NCBI RefSeq assembly: GCF_032062135.1
Contig: NC_092861.1
Coordinates: forward strand, 115,263,923 to 115,327,922
Direction of reading: 5' to 3'
Origin: Pyxicephalus adspersus
Lineage: Eukaryota > Chordata > Amphibia > Anura > Pyxicephalidae
DNA length: 64,000 nucleotides
How positions within the stretch are numbered: the first letter of the stretch is position 1; every line of letters begins with the position of its first letter. Shown piece after piece: positions 9,828 through 21,520 of the stretch. The notes beneath the pieces are model-generated. The model was not told the DNA's origin. It did no database searches and saw only the letters and a list, made by a program, of their open reading frames with translations. Position numbers and translations under genes: made by a program.

Positions 9828-10019
9828 TTAAAAATACGGCCATCGATAATCCGGTTCCTTCAAATTTCTGGCATGGATTATGTAGCGCAATTTCAAATTT
9901 ACCCGGTTTTCTGGAGGTAACGCTTTTATTTTGATGGCGCTGTGTCCAGAATCAGGTGTTTGGTCTTGCTTGCACGTGCTTTTCTGCTCATTCCTTCTCA
10001 TTTCAGATTCAGCATCCAT
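9828..10019 (-). CDS. Candidate small ORF, 63 codons, unrecognised
   Basis: An ATG-to-stop ORF encoding a basic, hydrophilic peptide with no membrane segment. It begins MDAESEMRRNEQKS and ends EPDYRWPYF. The composition is protein-like rather than low-complexity, and its reading frame does not coincide with a repeat I recognise, but I know no homologue. No splice partner or promoter was identified. It lies in the gap between TULP4 and TMEM181, antisense to a repeat-rich stretch that starts near 10320. It could be a small gene, a single exon of a larger one, or chance. Confidence 0.25.
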   Translation of the reverse strand: MDAESEMRRNEQKSTCKQDQTPDSGHSAIKIKALPPENRVNLKLRYIIHARNLKEPDYRWPYF

Positions 10020-10319
10020 TTAAAGGACTGTACAGGTAATCATTTAATCTTAAATATATACAGCATAAATAAACATAACAAAACCAGAATGTTCGAATCA
10101 AACACTGTCCAGCGATGTCATTTGCAGCAGCAAGGAGAACAAAGAGATAGCAGCAGCCCCTGCTTCCCTTTAGCTGTTTAGCCTGATGTACAGTATTTTA
10201 TCGGCATCCCTAGCACCACGATGTAAGGCTGTGCACAGCTGAAGGGGATTTTAGAAGCAATTAGTTCTCGACTCTATCCTGCGCTGTCATTGGATGCTGG
10301 GACTTTATAACCTCTCTGC

Positions 10320-10580
10320 TCCCAGTCATCGGTGCCTGTTGTAGTGTTTACCTGGACTTATCTTTGCTGGCGAGTTCTCGGCTAATTTACCGTTTCTGAA
10401 CCTGCCAATTTATGCTCCTGGGCCGACCTTTTGTCTGTGACCCCGACTCTGCTTGTGCTTTGCCCTTGTGTATTTTATCTGATGGACGGATTATTTGTGT
10501 ATTTGTGTATGAACTGCTTTGTATCATGGACTTGTCCCTGTTGGAAATCTTGGTACTGCTTGTGTTTTGTCATTTATGCA
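10320..10580 (+). repeat. Probable interspersed repeat rich in CTG/CCTG words
   Basis: CGGTGCCTGTTGTAGTGTTT, ACCTGGACTTATC and GACCCCGACTCTGCTTG resemble a dispersed amphibian repeat built of CTTG/CTGCCTGAC words. Termini are not visible. Confidence 0.35.
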
Positions 10581-11882
10581 TTTGGTGACTTAATCTTTTT
10601 GAAGTATTTTAGGCATTTTGCCATATTTGTTGCTTACTTGGCCAATATATTGTTCAAGTTTATCTAGAACTTCATCTTTGTGTAACACAATACATCTTAA
10701 CTAATCAACAATAATTGTGGAAAAAGTATTTTCTTTCCCAGAGTATGAGCTTTCATAGGACGATATCATAGTGATTGAAGTCCAGGGGCTTCCAGGCTCT
10801 GTTGTTGCTACTTTTGGAAATGGGTATCCTGTAATTTTTTTCATTTTACAATTAGTACATTTTATTGTTTGACTATTTTTTTTATACCACAGATATTCTG
10901 GTCTTCAGCTAGCTTCTTTAATGTATCAGGATTTCTGTGAATAAAGCTCAAATGTTTTTAACTCTTACACAGTGTTAACAACTTTATTGCACTTTAGCTG
11001 ATAACATTTATTTAGGATTATCTTTTAGCTCATACGCTACAACAACGCTTAAGCCGTGCACATGCATCAAATAATAGTCATCTGAGACAAACAGTTACTG
11101 TTGTCTTGGATAAAAGTTTGACATATGCATATCGATCCCCCAACAGTACAATTTGCACCACAGCACAGCACACCTTCCACCATCACTGCGGTCTCCAAAC
11201 TTCATCAAAGCATCAATTGTCTTCCATTACTTTCCTTCCATTCCACGGCCAACATACCTTAAAACAAAAAGGCCTGTGATTCATTCTCTTTTAGCGTATT
11301 TCATGTAAGTGCTCTCCCAAACTCTGCATTATATGTACTCTTAATTTGTTCATTATGTGCTGACACGGTTTTTCTCTTTCAATGTTCTGCAATCTCTTGT
11401 TTCCTAGGCCATATATTCCAAAAATAAACCCTAAATCAAACCCAATCATCAGTCTACATCAGTCCTAAAATGGAAGTTTTCCTTTTTGACTACTACACAT
11501 TTACCTGTATTCTTTCTTTCTGTGAATGGAATGTCTGCAAATGCTTCTAAAATGTAAAGAAAGATCAAAAAAGGCCTGCCCAATTGTTTTATTATAGCTA
11601 TGCCTTTAGTAAATCATCTATATGTTTTTGTTATATCTGTTCAAAGAGCGCAAAAGAAATACCTGAACATTGTGTTAGTATTTCAGATTTCATCCGAGCC
11701 CTGTGCACACTTTCTGTGTTACCTTAAAGAGCCTCATTAACCCCCCTAATTGTTAACTTGGATTACAAAACAATTTGCCTCTAGGTTTGTGGGAAAATCA
11801 AGACAGTGGGAGGTAATACATTGTGTAGCAAAAGAAAACAGGGAAGCCAAACACCATTCAGTACACAAAAATACAATGTACT

Positions 11883-12585
11883 ACCGTGTTTCCCCGAAAA
11901 TAAGACCTACCCCGAAAGTAAGCCCTAGCATGCTACTCATGCAAGGGTGAAATATAAGCCCTCCCCCGAAAGTAAGCCCTATTGGCTTCTTCGGAGGGGT
12001 GTGGTCACGTGGTACACGGAGGGATACCAAGAGGAAGGAGGGAGCAGAGAGCGAGCAGGAGATTTCAAAAGCACTGGAGCAAGGGGTGAAGAAATCATAG
12101 GTTTAATTAACCTACAGTACTCTGGTGTGACACTAGCACTAAGAGGTTGGTGGATTCTCTTTTCAAAAGGTCCTTGCTGGTATTTTATTCATTAGCAGCA
12201 ATGCATATTTATTAATTGATTTTTTTTTTTTTTTGCTTTTACTCAGATTTAACATGTAACTCTATGAGTCACATGTTAATTGTCAGCACATTTTCTTGTT
12301 ATGTTGCACTTGTTTGCTTATGAAGCTGTGTTTTTTTTTCATTACTCATTTATGTCAATTCTTATTCATGACTTCTTGTATATAACAGAAGAAATCTGTG
12401 ATTTTGACAGGTCAGAGGTAACACAGAGGTATCTTTCTATAGTAATATTGGTTGCAGGTTTTGGTAAATACAGATTTTTGTACATGAATATAGATTTTTT
12501 TGTGAGAAAAATAATACATCCCCTGAAAATAAGCCCTAATGAGATTTTCAGAGGTAAAATAAGCTGTAGTGGGGACATTCATTTA
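11883..12585 (+). repeat. Element with CCCGAAAATAAG terminal motifs
   Basis: The left end has CCGTGTTTCCCCGAAAATAA then repeated CCCCGAAAGTAAGCCCT words (three near 11910-11980). A related word, CCCCTGAAAATAAGCCCTA, recurs at about 12520-12538 near the right end. This GTTTCCCCGAAAATAAG repeat occurs in many tetrapod genomes. The ORFs inside (66, 82 and 130 codons) have no recognisable product. Confidence 0.55.
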
Positions 12586-13974
12586 GCTCTAGATATATTG
12601 GCAATTTATGAAATAATGTGGTTTTCTGGTGTTTTGCCCATTCGTACAAAATCAGCTATTTGCAATAAATAGAATAGAATTCACTAAAAATATCTAATAT
12701 TTTGCAAATTATTGTTCATGAAGACTGTGGGAACGCTACTTATATAAGGGTTATCCCACCTTTTTCCATGGGAGCCATAAGGATCATTTTACAAGACCAC
12801 CGAGGGCAGGTAATAAAGCTACTATTGTGAACATGGACAATTCAAAATAATGTACACATTTCTATTTACAGTAACTTTCATTGGTGCTGCTTTTTGTCCA
12901 ACCTTTCATCATATTTTATTAGCTTGTCGTTCTTTGCTTTGAAAATTTCTTTGTAGAATTTTAAATGCTTTCAGTTAGTCTTTATCTTGAAGTAATATGA
13001 GTAATGGATACTTTTTTCAAATTTTTGTGTGTTTTTCTATGTGGAGTAGTTGGTTGGTTTTCACTGTTTCTGGCAGATAACACAACAGAGGAGATTGGCT
13101 GCATTGCCTATAAAAATATGTCCCATGATTCTTTGCACTGTGTACAATTGATGTGGGTGTGTACATTTGTAGTCTCAGCTCCAGCTGGGTGGCTACAAAT
13201 AAAGACATTTTAAAAGGAACCTGCAATGTAGCCGCAGTATTCAAGATGTGCAGCACTTTCCAACGGATATAAGGTATTTCTGGGGACTAATCAAACACAC
13301 ATTTTTAGAACACCAATAGAAAGAAATGCAACATTATTTGACTTTAGTGACACCATAAACACCGGTGACTTTAGTGACACATAAACATAGAAGGTTTTGA
13401 ATCATGAACACATTAGTAAGATTTATATGAATGTCCAATTTTAAAGGCCTTCTAACAATAGAAAAAATAACAGCACCAGCTCTGGTTGCATTATGGACCT
13501 TCATAGTGAATTAACATTTGGGAATGGAGGAGCGGAAGCTGGAAGCTGACAATTCTTAAGGAGCCTGAGCCCAGCATCAACTCAGGAGACAGTATACTTT
13601 TTCCTGGATGTAAAATGATCACTTTTGTGGGGAAATATAAATATCACATACATTTCTGTATTCATTACCACCTTATTGGATTGATTTTTATTTGCATATA
13701 TAAGTACCGAAATTTGATCTTGTATCAGGCTCTTGCTTTTTGTTTCAGCAGGGGTTAGACATATGCTGATATGATGAGTAAGTAGAGTTAAAGATGAGTT
13801 CAGCACTGCGCTGCTTCTCCTTTCTGTCTAGTCACTGGTTAATGTAGGACCAGGACAGCCTGTACCTGAAAAAGCAGGCTAGCAGACTAGGGATATTTAC
13901 TTGAAAAAGGCAGCAATAGTTGTTTTATCCTTTAATGGGCTATTCCTATTTATCTTGAAAATTGTGGTATGTAG

Positions 13975-14500
13975 TTTAATTTAAATGTATGCTTCTTAAA
14001 TTGTGGCAGTTCTGAAAATGGGTCCAACCCGGCAGTAGCAAGGCATACCTAATAAAGTGACCGTTGACTGTACCTACACCTCACTTTACAATTCCAAAGT
14101 TGAGAAAGCTCCAGTCATTTATGTGAATATCAAAAATAAATTACCCAAGAGGATGAGAACCCAGTCACATGAACTGTTAAGCTATGCCACCAGCCTGCCC
14201 TCCAGTCATGAGACTAGGGATGATTCTAAAAAATAAAATTGCAGTGTGAAGTAAACATTGCAATGTCCAACAAAAAGACAGTGGGAGCGTTCTATGGTAT
14301 AAATAGGCCTTCTCACTTGTTTCAGCAGTCCATGTTGGTTCCCCCTCAAAGTGGAAACAAGATCTATAAAAGGATTGTAGATAACTGAAACACACCGCAA
14401 TTCAGAATAGGTTTGACAATTTTCAAGTTACCATAAGGGCTAAAATATTTTTTTTGCACACTTCAAGACATTCTACTGTTGGCTAGAAGGGATCAGACAC
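13975..14500. repeat. Direct duplication, copy 1 (526 bp)
   Basis: It is identical in length to copy 2 at 14642-15167 at a constant offset of 667 bp, with about 14 substitutions and no indels by eye (roughly 97% identity). It starts TTTAATTTAAATGTATGC and contains TACCTAATAAAGTGACCG, which resembles the terminal repeat of a fish/frog Tc1-like element. Weak ORFs on both strands are not convincing genes. Confidence 0.9.
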
Positions 14501-14504
14501 ACAG

Positions 14505-14641
14505 TCACCAGATCTCAATCCAATTGAGAACCTTTGGGATGCGGTGGAACCGGAGATTATATTCATGGATGTGAAACACACAAAGCTGCAGCAATTGCGT
14601 AATGTCATCATGTCAATATAGACAAAAATCCCCAAAGAATG
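14505..14641 (+). pseudogene. Tc1-like transposase C-terminal fragment
   Basis: Translation from 14505 reads SPDLNPIENLWDAVEPEI, then MDVKHTKLQQLRNVIMSI, a stop, and TKIPKEC. This is the C-terminal catalytic region of Tc1-family transposases, with a TAG where related copies have tryptophan. It sits between the two copies of the direct duplication and is truncated at both ends. Confidence 0.85.
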
Positions 14642-15167
14642 TTTAATTTAAATGTATGCTTCTTAAATTGTGGCAGTTCTGAAAATGGGTCCAACCCGGC
14701 AGTAGCAAGGCATACCTAATAAAGTGACCGTTGACCATACATACACCTCACTTTACAATTTCAAAGTTGAGAAAGCTCCAGTCATTTATGTTAATATAAA
14801 AAATAAATTACACAAGAGGATGAGAACCCAGTCACATGACCTGTTAAGCTATGCCACCAGCCTGCCCTCCAGTCATGAGACTAGGGATAATTCTAAAAAA
14901 TAAAATTGCAGTGTGAAGTAAACATTGCAATGTCCAACAAAAAGACAGTGGGAGCGTTCCATGGTATAAATAGGCCTTCTCACTTGTTTCAGCAGTCCAT
15001 GCTGGTTCCCCCTCAAAGTGGAAACAAGATCTATAAAAGGATTGTAGATAACTGGAACACACTGCAATTCATAATAGGTTTGACAATTTTCAAGTTACCA
15101 TAAGGGCTAAAATATTTTTTTTGCACACTTCAAGACATTCTACTGTTGGCTAGAAGGGATCAGACAC
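14642..15167. repeat. Direct duplication, copy 2 (526 bp)
   Basis: The partner of 13975-14500. The junction after CAGACAC differs: copy 1 runs into the transposase fragment, while copy 2 runs into unrelated sequence. This fits a segmental duplication of 667 bp followed by loss, or unequal exchange. Confidence 0.9.
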
Positions 15168-15275
15168 CAAGGTTCACAGTAAATAGAGAAAGACAGCGAC
15201 AATGAGGGTAAATAAGCATGGTAGACGGTGTTAATAAAAGGTCAAATTGTGACGGCAGTTTTTTTTTCCATTTTT

Positions 15276-15281
15276 TTTATT
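15276..15281 (-). terminator. tulp4: Candidate distal polyadenylation signal of TULP4
   Basis: AATAAA on the minus strand at the boundary between repeat-poor and repeat-rich DNA. AATAAA is common in this AT-rich region, so this is one choice among several. Confidence 0.25.
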
Positions 15282-18044
15282 TAGCAACAGCTATTATGTC
15301 TGTTACAAATCCAAGTCATCTTGGGAAAACAGGGCAGTCAATTCCTTATGATCATATATTATATACATCTAACCAACCAGACAAAAACACATAATGCCTT
15401 CCGGGTACCTGCAACACAGTTTTAATACAGTACATAACACACGCATCTAAAAGAGACCATGAAAAAAATCTCAAAATCCGTTGTATTTGTACAATGTAAT
15501 CAGCAATGAGTAATAAAAGGCGTCTTAAAAAAATATTCACAAAGAAGTAAAAAGTTTATATATGGACTATAGTACAGCACATGCAATGTATAACTGATCC
15601 ATCTAGGATCCTTTTAGTGCACCCGCTGGTAGGATCAAAGAATTAGTAGAAAACACAAGTTTGATGAATAGAATGCATATACAAAGATACAGTATCAAAG
15701 TGATGTGTAACCTCTGTTTTTGAGTGCAATGACATGCTGCTTAATCTTTAAACATAAATGTACAAGTAAAATACATAGACTTTGAGGATAACAGAAAAGA
15801 TTTCTGAAAAGTGGGGGTTCAGGAAAAGGCTTTATAAGCAGGCTTAAATTTGTGAGAGGCCACATAGGCTTAGCCTAGGGAGGTAGGACAGTTATAGGGC
15901 AGAGGTGCACATGGTTTGTCCTAACACTTGTGACTGCTGTAAATAAGAAATATATTGTATATGCGTGTGTAAACAACTAAGTTAAAGCCTAATTCCAGTA
16001 AAAACTTTTGAATTTGCTTTGAATAGAGATGGGAAGCAATAGAGCTTCTATTAGATTTATATAGCTCTTGCTCTGGCAAGATTTGTATTCACTTAATTCT
16101 TCTGACAGATATAAAAACCTGATGGCAGTTTTATTTCCCCACCACCCAATTCAAATTAAAGAACTTAGCTGGACATTGGCTTTGAAAGAAGGCCAGTTTC
16201 AGACAGACAAATGATCTATTGTGTACAAGGACTAACGGTAACATATTTGCAATAGATGTATGGTGTTACAAGCAATAATTCCACTTCTAAAAGACCATTT
16301 CATACCAAGCAGGGCAATAAAAGAAAACAGGACAACAGCTATTTATATACACATTTCTTACCAAAATTAGGGCTTCAAGGAATTCTATTAAAAAAATGAA
16401 TAGAGCTATTAATACACTTACCCATTTGACCTCCCATGGCTGCAAAAAACTGAAGGGGTTGCTTTTTTTGGCAACCCTCATAGTGTGTTCCCTTGATCTG
16501 GCATTGATGGACCATATATTAGGGAGTTTATAGAGGAAAGCCAAGCTACTAGAAAATCCATTTTATATATACTGGAGGTTACAGAACCTTTCTGAACATG
16601 ATCTTAAAACTTCCCATTTTCACAACCCCAAAGTCCTTTCTGTACATGGTCTTAGGATGCCAAAAGTGTCCATATAAATTCATCCAAATACATGTGACAT
16701 TTTACAATGTGGTGTTGCCAGCTAGCTACCACTTTTCTTCCATTTATCATAAATTACACCTTTATACTAAGCTAAAAATAAATAATATAAACATAAAATG
16801 GGATATACAGATTACAAACCTGTATGTTTTAGCCCACAGACGGATGTTGGCACACTCTGTGGCTTTGGTTTTAATAAATAATCAAGGTGTGCCTGCTTGA
16901 TACTAAATTGAATTGTATTAGTTTAGGAATGAACAGGGATCATGTGAATTGAAATTCAGTGATATTAAAGGTTGCTGAAAACAAAATCAAACTGCAAAAA
17001 GAACAGGCAGACAAAAAACCTTTTTTTGTCAGGGCCATTTTAAGATGTAAATATGCCCAATATAAAGCTTATGCCATTCAGCCTCATCACAGTATTACAC
17101 AGAAAGTATGGCAAGCCAAGTATCATAAACAGAGAAAAGCAAAGTATTACCAACAGTTCTTTGCATTATGTTAGAGCTCGGGGGGGCAGAGACGTCAGGC
17201 CTTTGATCATGTCAGAGTCAGGCTTAATAATTGATTGTATATGATGCCAATTACTAGGCCTGCATCATATGAAAAAGCCAAATGCTTTTGCAGTGGCGGC
17301 CTTTGCAGTGGTAGCCAAGGGAAAAGAAACGTAAAGGGAGCACTGGAGATGTAAATAGATTGGGCAAAATGACAATGTCTGCTTAGCCTAAGTACATAAA
17401 AATGTAAACATTACGTTTTGTTTGCAGAACATGTGCAGAATTACATAAATAAACTGTAGGACCCAGCACAGATATCCACACTGTAAGGAAACCATTATCA
17501 TCTTTTCAAGAAAAATTGTTATGTATTCACTTACATTATATATACTCACTTTTCTGTAAATAAAACTTTTAAAACAAAACACAAAACCTATTTAGGAGGG
17601 CATAATTAAGGGCAATTTAAAAGGGCATTCTGAATTTTCAAAAAAAAAAAAATATATATAAAATAAATTAAGAAATAGGCTGTAAATTAAAAAGTGACTC
17701 CAGAAAACAGGTGAAATTGCTCTACCAAGTCCGATGCATCACTGAACACGTTATTTTGCTTAACTCAATTAACCCTAATCTAAGCTCATTGTTTTCTACA
17801 TACATTGCAGTGCACACAGGTTTAGTAGGTGTGAAGCAGTGTAATTTATTTATTTTTGCTTCCTTCAATATCAGTCACATTCAAACTTTTAAGGGATGAA
17901 TATGTGTAATTGATGTAGAAACCTGTACCGGCATTTTTGTTAGTGTGTGATGTTATTGCAGAGGAGCAATTCCTGGATGTGTAAATAAAGTAGACTTCCT
18001 TCTGCATGTTCTACCAAAATACTTCTGTTTGTGTTGTTGACTAA

Positions 18045-18131
18045 AGGTGCGTACACACTTCCAATTTTTATCGTTCCAATCGAACGACGAACGATCGATT
18101 GGGCAAAAAATCGTTGGTAAAAAAGTAACCA
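18045..18131. mobile_element. Left end of a Harbinger-like MITE, cut by the assembly gap
   Basis: GGTGCGTACACACTTCCAAT, then TCGAACGACGAACG, ATCGATTGG, AAAAATCGTT and AAAAAGTAACCA follow the left end of the element at 61721-62144 almost base for base. The full copy is 424 bp, so the missing right part fits in the 479-bp gap. Confidence 0.8.
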
Positions 18132-18610
18132 NNNNNNNNNNNNNNNNNNNNNNNNNNNNNNNNNNNNNNNNNNNNNNNNNNNNNNNNNNNNNNNNNNNNN
18201 NNNNNNNNNNNNNNNNNNNNNNNNNNNNNNNNNNNNNNNNNNNNNNNNNNNNNNNNNNNNNNNNNNNNNNNNNNNNNNNNNNNNNNNNNNNNNNNNNNNN
18301 NNNNNNNNNNNNNNNNNNNNNNNNNNNNNNNNNNNNNNNNNNNNNNNNNNNNNNNNNNNNNNNNNNNNNNNNNNNNNNNNNNNNNNNNNNNNNNNNNNNN
18401 NNNNNNNNNNNNNNNNNNNNNNNNNNNNNNNNNNNNNNNNNNNNNNNNNNNNNNNNNNNNNNNNNNNNNNNNNNNNNNNNNNNNNNNNNNNNNNNNNNNN
18501 NNNNNNNNNNNNNNNNNNNNNNNNNNNNNNNNNNNNNNNNNNNNNNNNNNNNNNNNNNNNNNNNNNNNNNNNNNNNNNNNNNNNNNNNNNNNNNNNNNNN
18601 NNNNNNNNNN
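18132..18610. other. Assembly gap (479 N)
   Basis: A run of N. Apparent ORFs across it are artefacts. The left flank suggests the gap hides the rest of a GC-rich Harbinger-like MITE. Confidence 1.
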
Positions 18611-19960
18611 CAAACGTTTTGATTACAGATATGTTTTAAAAAGATAATATGTTGCTTTTATGTGTAAATCACAGGTTTTCCCAGTAATAAAAAAAAATTA
18701 TAAAAAAGTGAAGTGGAACTACCCAACACTGCACAGGCAAATTGCTTGTTTGGGTCCAAAGAAGAATGCCCAGATTGTATACAGGTCTTTAGTATAACAT
18801 CAGTGCTTACAACTGCACCATAGAAAAACTCATGAACGAGGCTATAGGAGACCAATCACATTGGAAACCTCCAAGTACAAAGGAATAGGGTAAGCAAACC
18901 TGACGTTTACTTCCCCACCCAGACCTAAAGAAGCACTTAACGCTTGCAGTGCAGAGGTAGTGCCACTGCTAGGGAGGTTTTTTTTTTTTTTTTTTGCACA
19001 TTTCTGCACTTAGGTTTAAATATTGTTTCTTCCAAAAGATAAGACTCCAAAGTCCCCAATGGAGAATGCAGAACACGCAGAATTGTGAGTAGAGATATTA
19101 GTATTTGCAGACATCCTGGGCAATTATTTTTGACCAAAAATTAAAGAAAATTACTGTGCCAATTACCATTAGCACAATGCTCCCAACAAGCAAAAAGCCG
19201 ACACTTAAAATAGATCTAAAATCCTTTCTTTAGCAGGGATTGATAATGCGTTTACTATTACTGGCCACAGAAATGTTTGGAAAGATCTTTATTTGCAACC
19301 ATCAGTTAAGTTTTATTCTTTGCCAGTAAACAGCGAACCATGAACAGCAATTGGGACAATGCTTTTCATGTATTTTGTTGTACTTTAGGATATATTCACT
19401 TAATATTGTAAAGCCAATAAAATTCTTACCTTTAATGTGAGCAGTTAAGTTATCTCAAAGTTTCCTCTTTAACAGACACAGGGAAGAACAAGTGCATGCA
19501 AATAATGGATTATACACCAGATGTTTACTTTCACTGACTGCACATCTTGTTGCTTTTTTTCTATAGTGCTACACTGTACTTCTGTTTTGTACCAACTTTT
19601 ATACATTCTGTACTCTTCTCAGCTTTAAATTGCCTTTTTTTTTTCCACTTTAAAGTTTTTTTGAACTGTCCTCCTAAATGTCATTTTTACATAGGAAAAT
19701 GATCCCTGGAGCCCACTACTGTGGACTATTTGGGTCTACACTGGGTTATCTTCTAAAGCTAATGATGCCAAAGGGGTGATTTGGAAAACAAAAGATTTTC
19801 TATAGCAACATTTAGGATAAAACAAAAATGTGTAGGACATGTTTTTTTTGATAGCCTCAGAGTGTGTTCGAGCAGCAAATAATTCAACCACCAGACACGC
19901 ATATTCTAACACAGAGATGGATAAGTGCTATGCAGCTCACATCTCGCATTTCTTTTAATC

Positions 19961-19997
19961 AATGCCTGATATTTTTTTTTTTAAGATCAGGCATTGT
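19961..19997. repeat. Short inverted repeat
   Basis: AATGCCTGAT and ATCAGGCATT flank a T-rich loop. It could form a small hairpin in the presumed 3' UTR; function unknown. Confidence 0.6.
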
Positions 19998-21493
19998 CTT
20001 ACTTATTTAATACACAAAATAAAAACTAATGGAAAAGTTGATTTAAAAAGAAAATGTTAAGCTTACGTATAATACTAAAAAGAAAAACTCAATATTATAC
20101 AAATAGAAACATAATTAAGAAAAAAAGTTATCAAAGCTCAAAGCTGTCAAGAGTGTCTAAGTAAACAATTTAAAAACAAAGGAGAAATCCTATTCAAATA
20201 CTGGCCAGGAGCTGAAAAACGTGCATAATATGTAAAGAAAATTATAACATATAAAAAGAATGCATCACTTGGTGAATGCAAAAAAATTGAGGTGCAAATA
20301 ATAGATTTGCTGTAACACTGAAATGTCTGTCAAATATCATATTTTTGCATCCAACAAATGTAGGCAATGCAAAATTTAGGAAGGATTATTGTAAAATGTT
20401 TATTTTAGGCTCAATTTGATTTAATATTTTAGGTTCTGAATGCTAGTTTTTGACCAGTAGCCATTTTAGCATACATAGTTACTAGATACATGAATACAAT
20501 TGTATCTTCCACTGGATAGATGCCTAGAAGTGAATTGTCTATATGGATATGTTGGGTAGATGCTGAAAGCAGCACTGATCGGAAGACTGAGTAATAGTTC
20601 TTTTCAGCACCTAGGATTTATTTTTTAATTCCACTTATACAACATTACTAGAATAGGGGTGTACTTCCTTTATCTGTATGTCTCAAATATTTGATGAATG
20701 AAAGTAATATTGTTCTTTTTCAAATATTGAGAAATAGAACTGGAAGGTAAGTTGTGCCATTTGTCTGCACATCTCACCCAACGTCTCTTTCCACTTCACT
20801 TGTACACCTTCCAGCTATGATCAGTGCCTTTGTATCTTTGACATAACCAATGTATCCTAAATCATTCACTAATATTATATGGTCAGAGGACTATTTTTTA
20901 CAAATTACAAGATACCAGTCTACACAATTAAACTATGCTTTAAACTGGTCAAAATACCCTTCTAAATTTTAAGCCAATATATACACGTGTCAGGCAGTTC
21001 ATGCACTTAGAATCAATTATTGAAGTGTCACCCAATGAAAGCGCAGGGAAAAAAATGATCAATGTTTGGTGTGTTAGAAGTGGCAGACAGGATTGTTAAT
21101 TGTTTTCGTTTTTTTTTTTAATGTATAAGTACATTAAAATTATATTTACTTATCTGCCCCTTAGATATATTGATGTACTTATCCTACCAGTCAAATGGAA
21201 GGGAACTTTTAAATTTACTATGGGTACGAATCCTAGAAAATTATTTTATGGGATAATGCTTGTGCACAAAATGCCACTTACATTGTGTTCATGAGCATAT
21301 TATTCTCCTGTCCCAAGGTGGTGCAAGACATGCTAGCCTTCAACAGTGCGGTGTAAAACCTGGCCTTTTGCTATAGGATCCGTGCTCCATTGGACATGGC
21401 ATTTCCTTCTGCTGCAGAAAATGTGGAGCTCTACATCAATGTAATATTTTTAGGGGTCCATGGCAACATAAAAAGAAGCTACAGGGACCTGGT

Positions 21494-21520
21494 GGGGGGG
21501 GGGGGGGGGGGGGGGGGGGG
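21494..21520. repeat. Homopolymer G27 (C27 in the TULP4 sense strand)
   Basis: A run of 27 G on the plus strand. Such runs are error-prone in sequencing and assembly, so the length is approximate. Confidence 0.85.

Larger units (their letters stand above)
7668..15250. other. TULP4-TMEM181 intergenic region
   Basis: No confirmed gene. It holds a Tc1 remnant with a nested MITE (8039-8735), a GCGAAACGCGT-type repeat (about 9200-9370), a candidate small ORF (9828-10019), a repeat near 10320-10580, a CCCGAAAATAAG-type element (11883-12585) and a direct duplication with Tc1 sequence (13975-15167). 10600-11880 and 12590-13970 show nothing I can name. Confidence 0.6.

Noticed and set aside
12280..12672. 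130-codon ORF
   Set aside because: It lies across the right end of the CCCGAAAATAAG-type repeat and has no recognisable protein.
18047..18622. Long ORFs across the gap on both strands
   Set aside because: They consist almost wholly of N and are artefacts.
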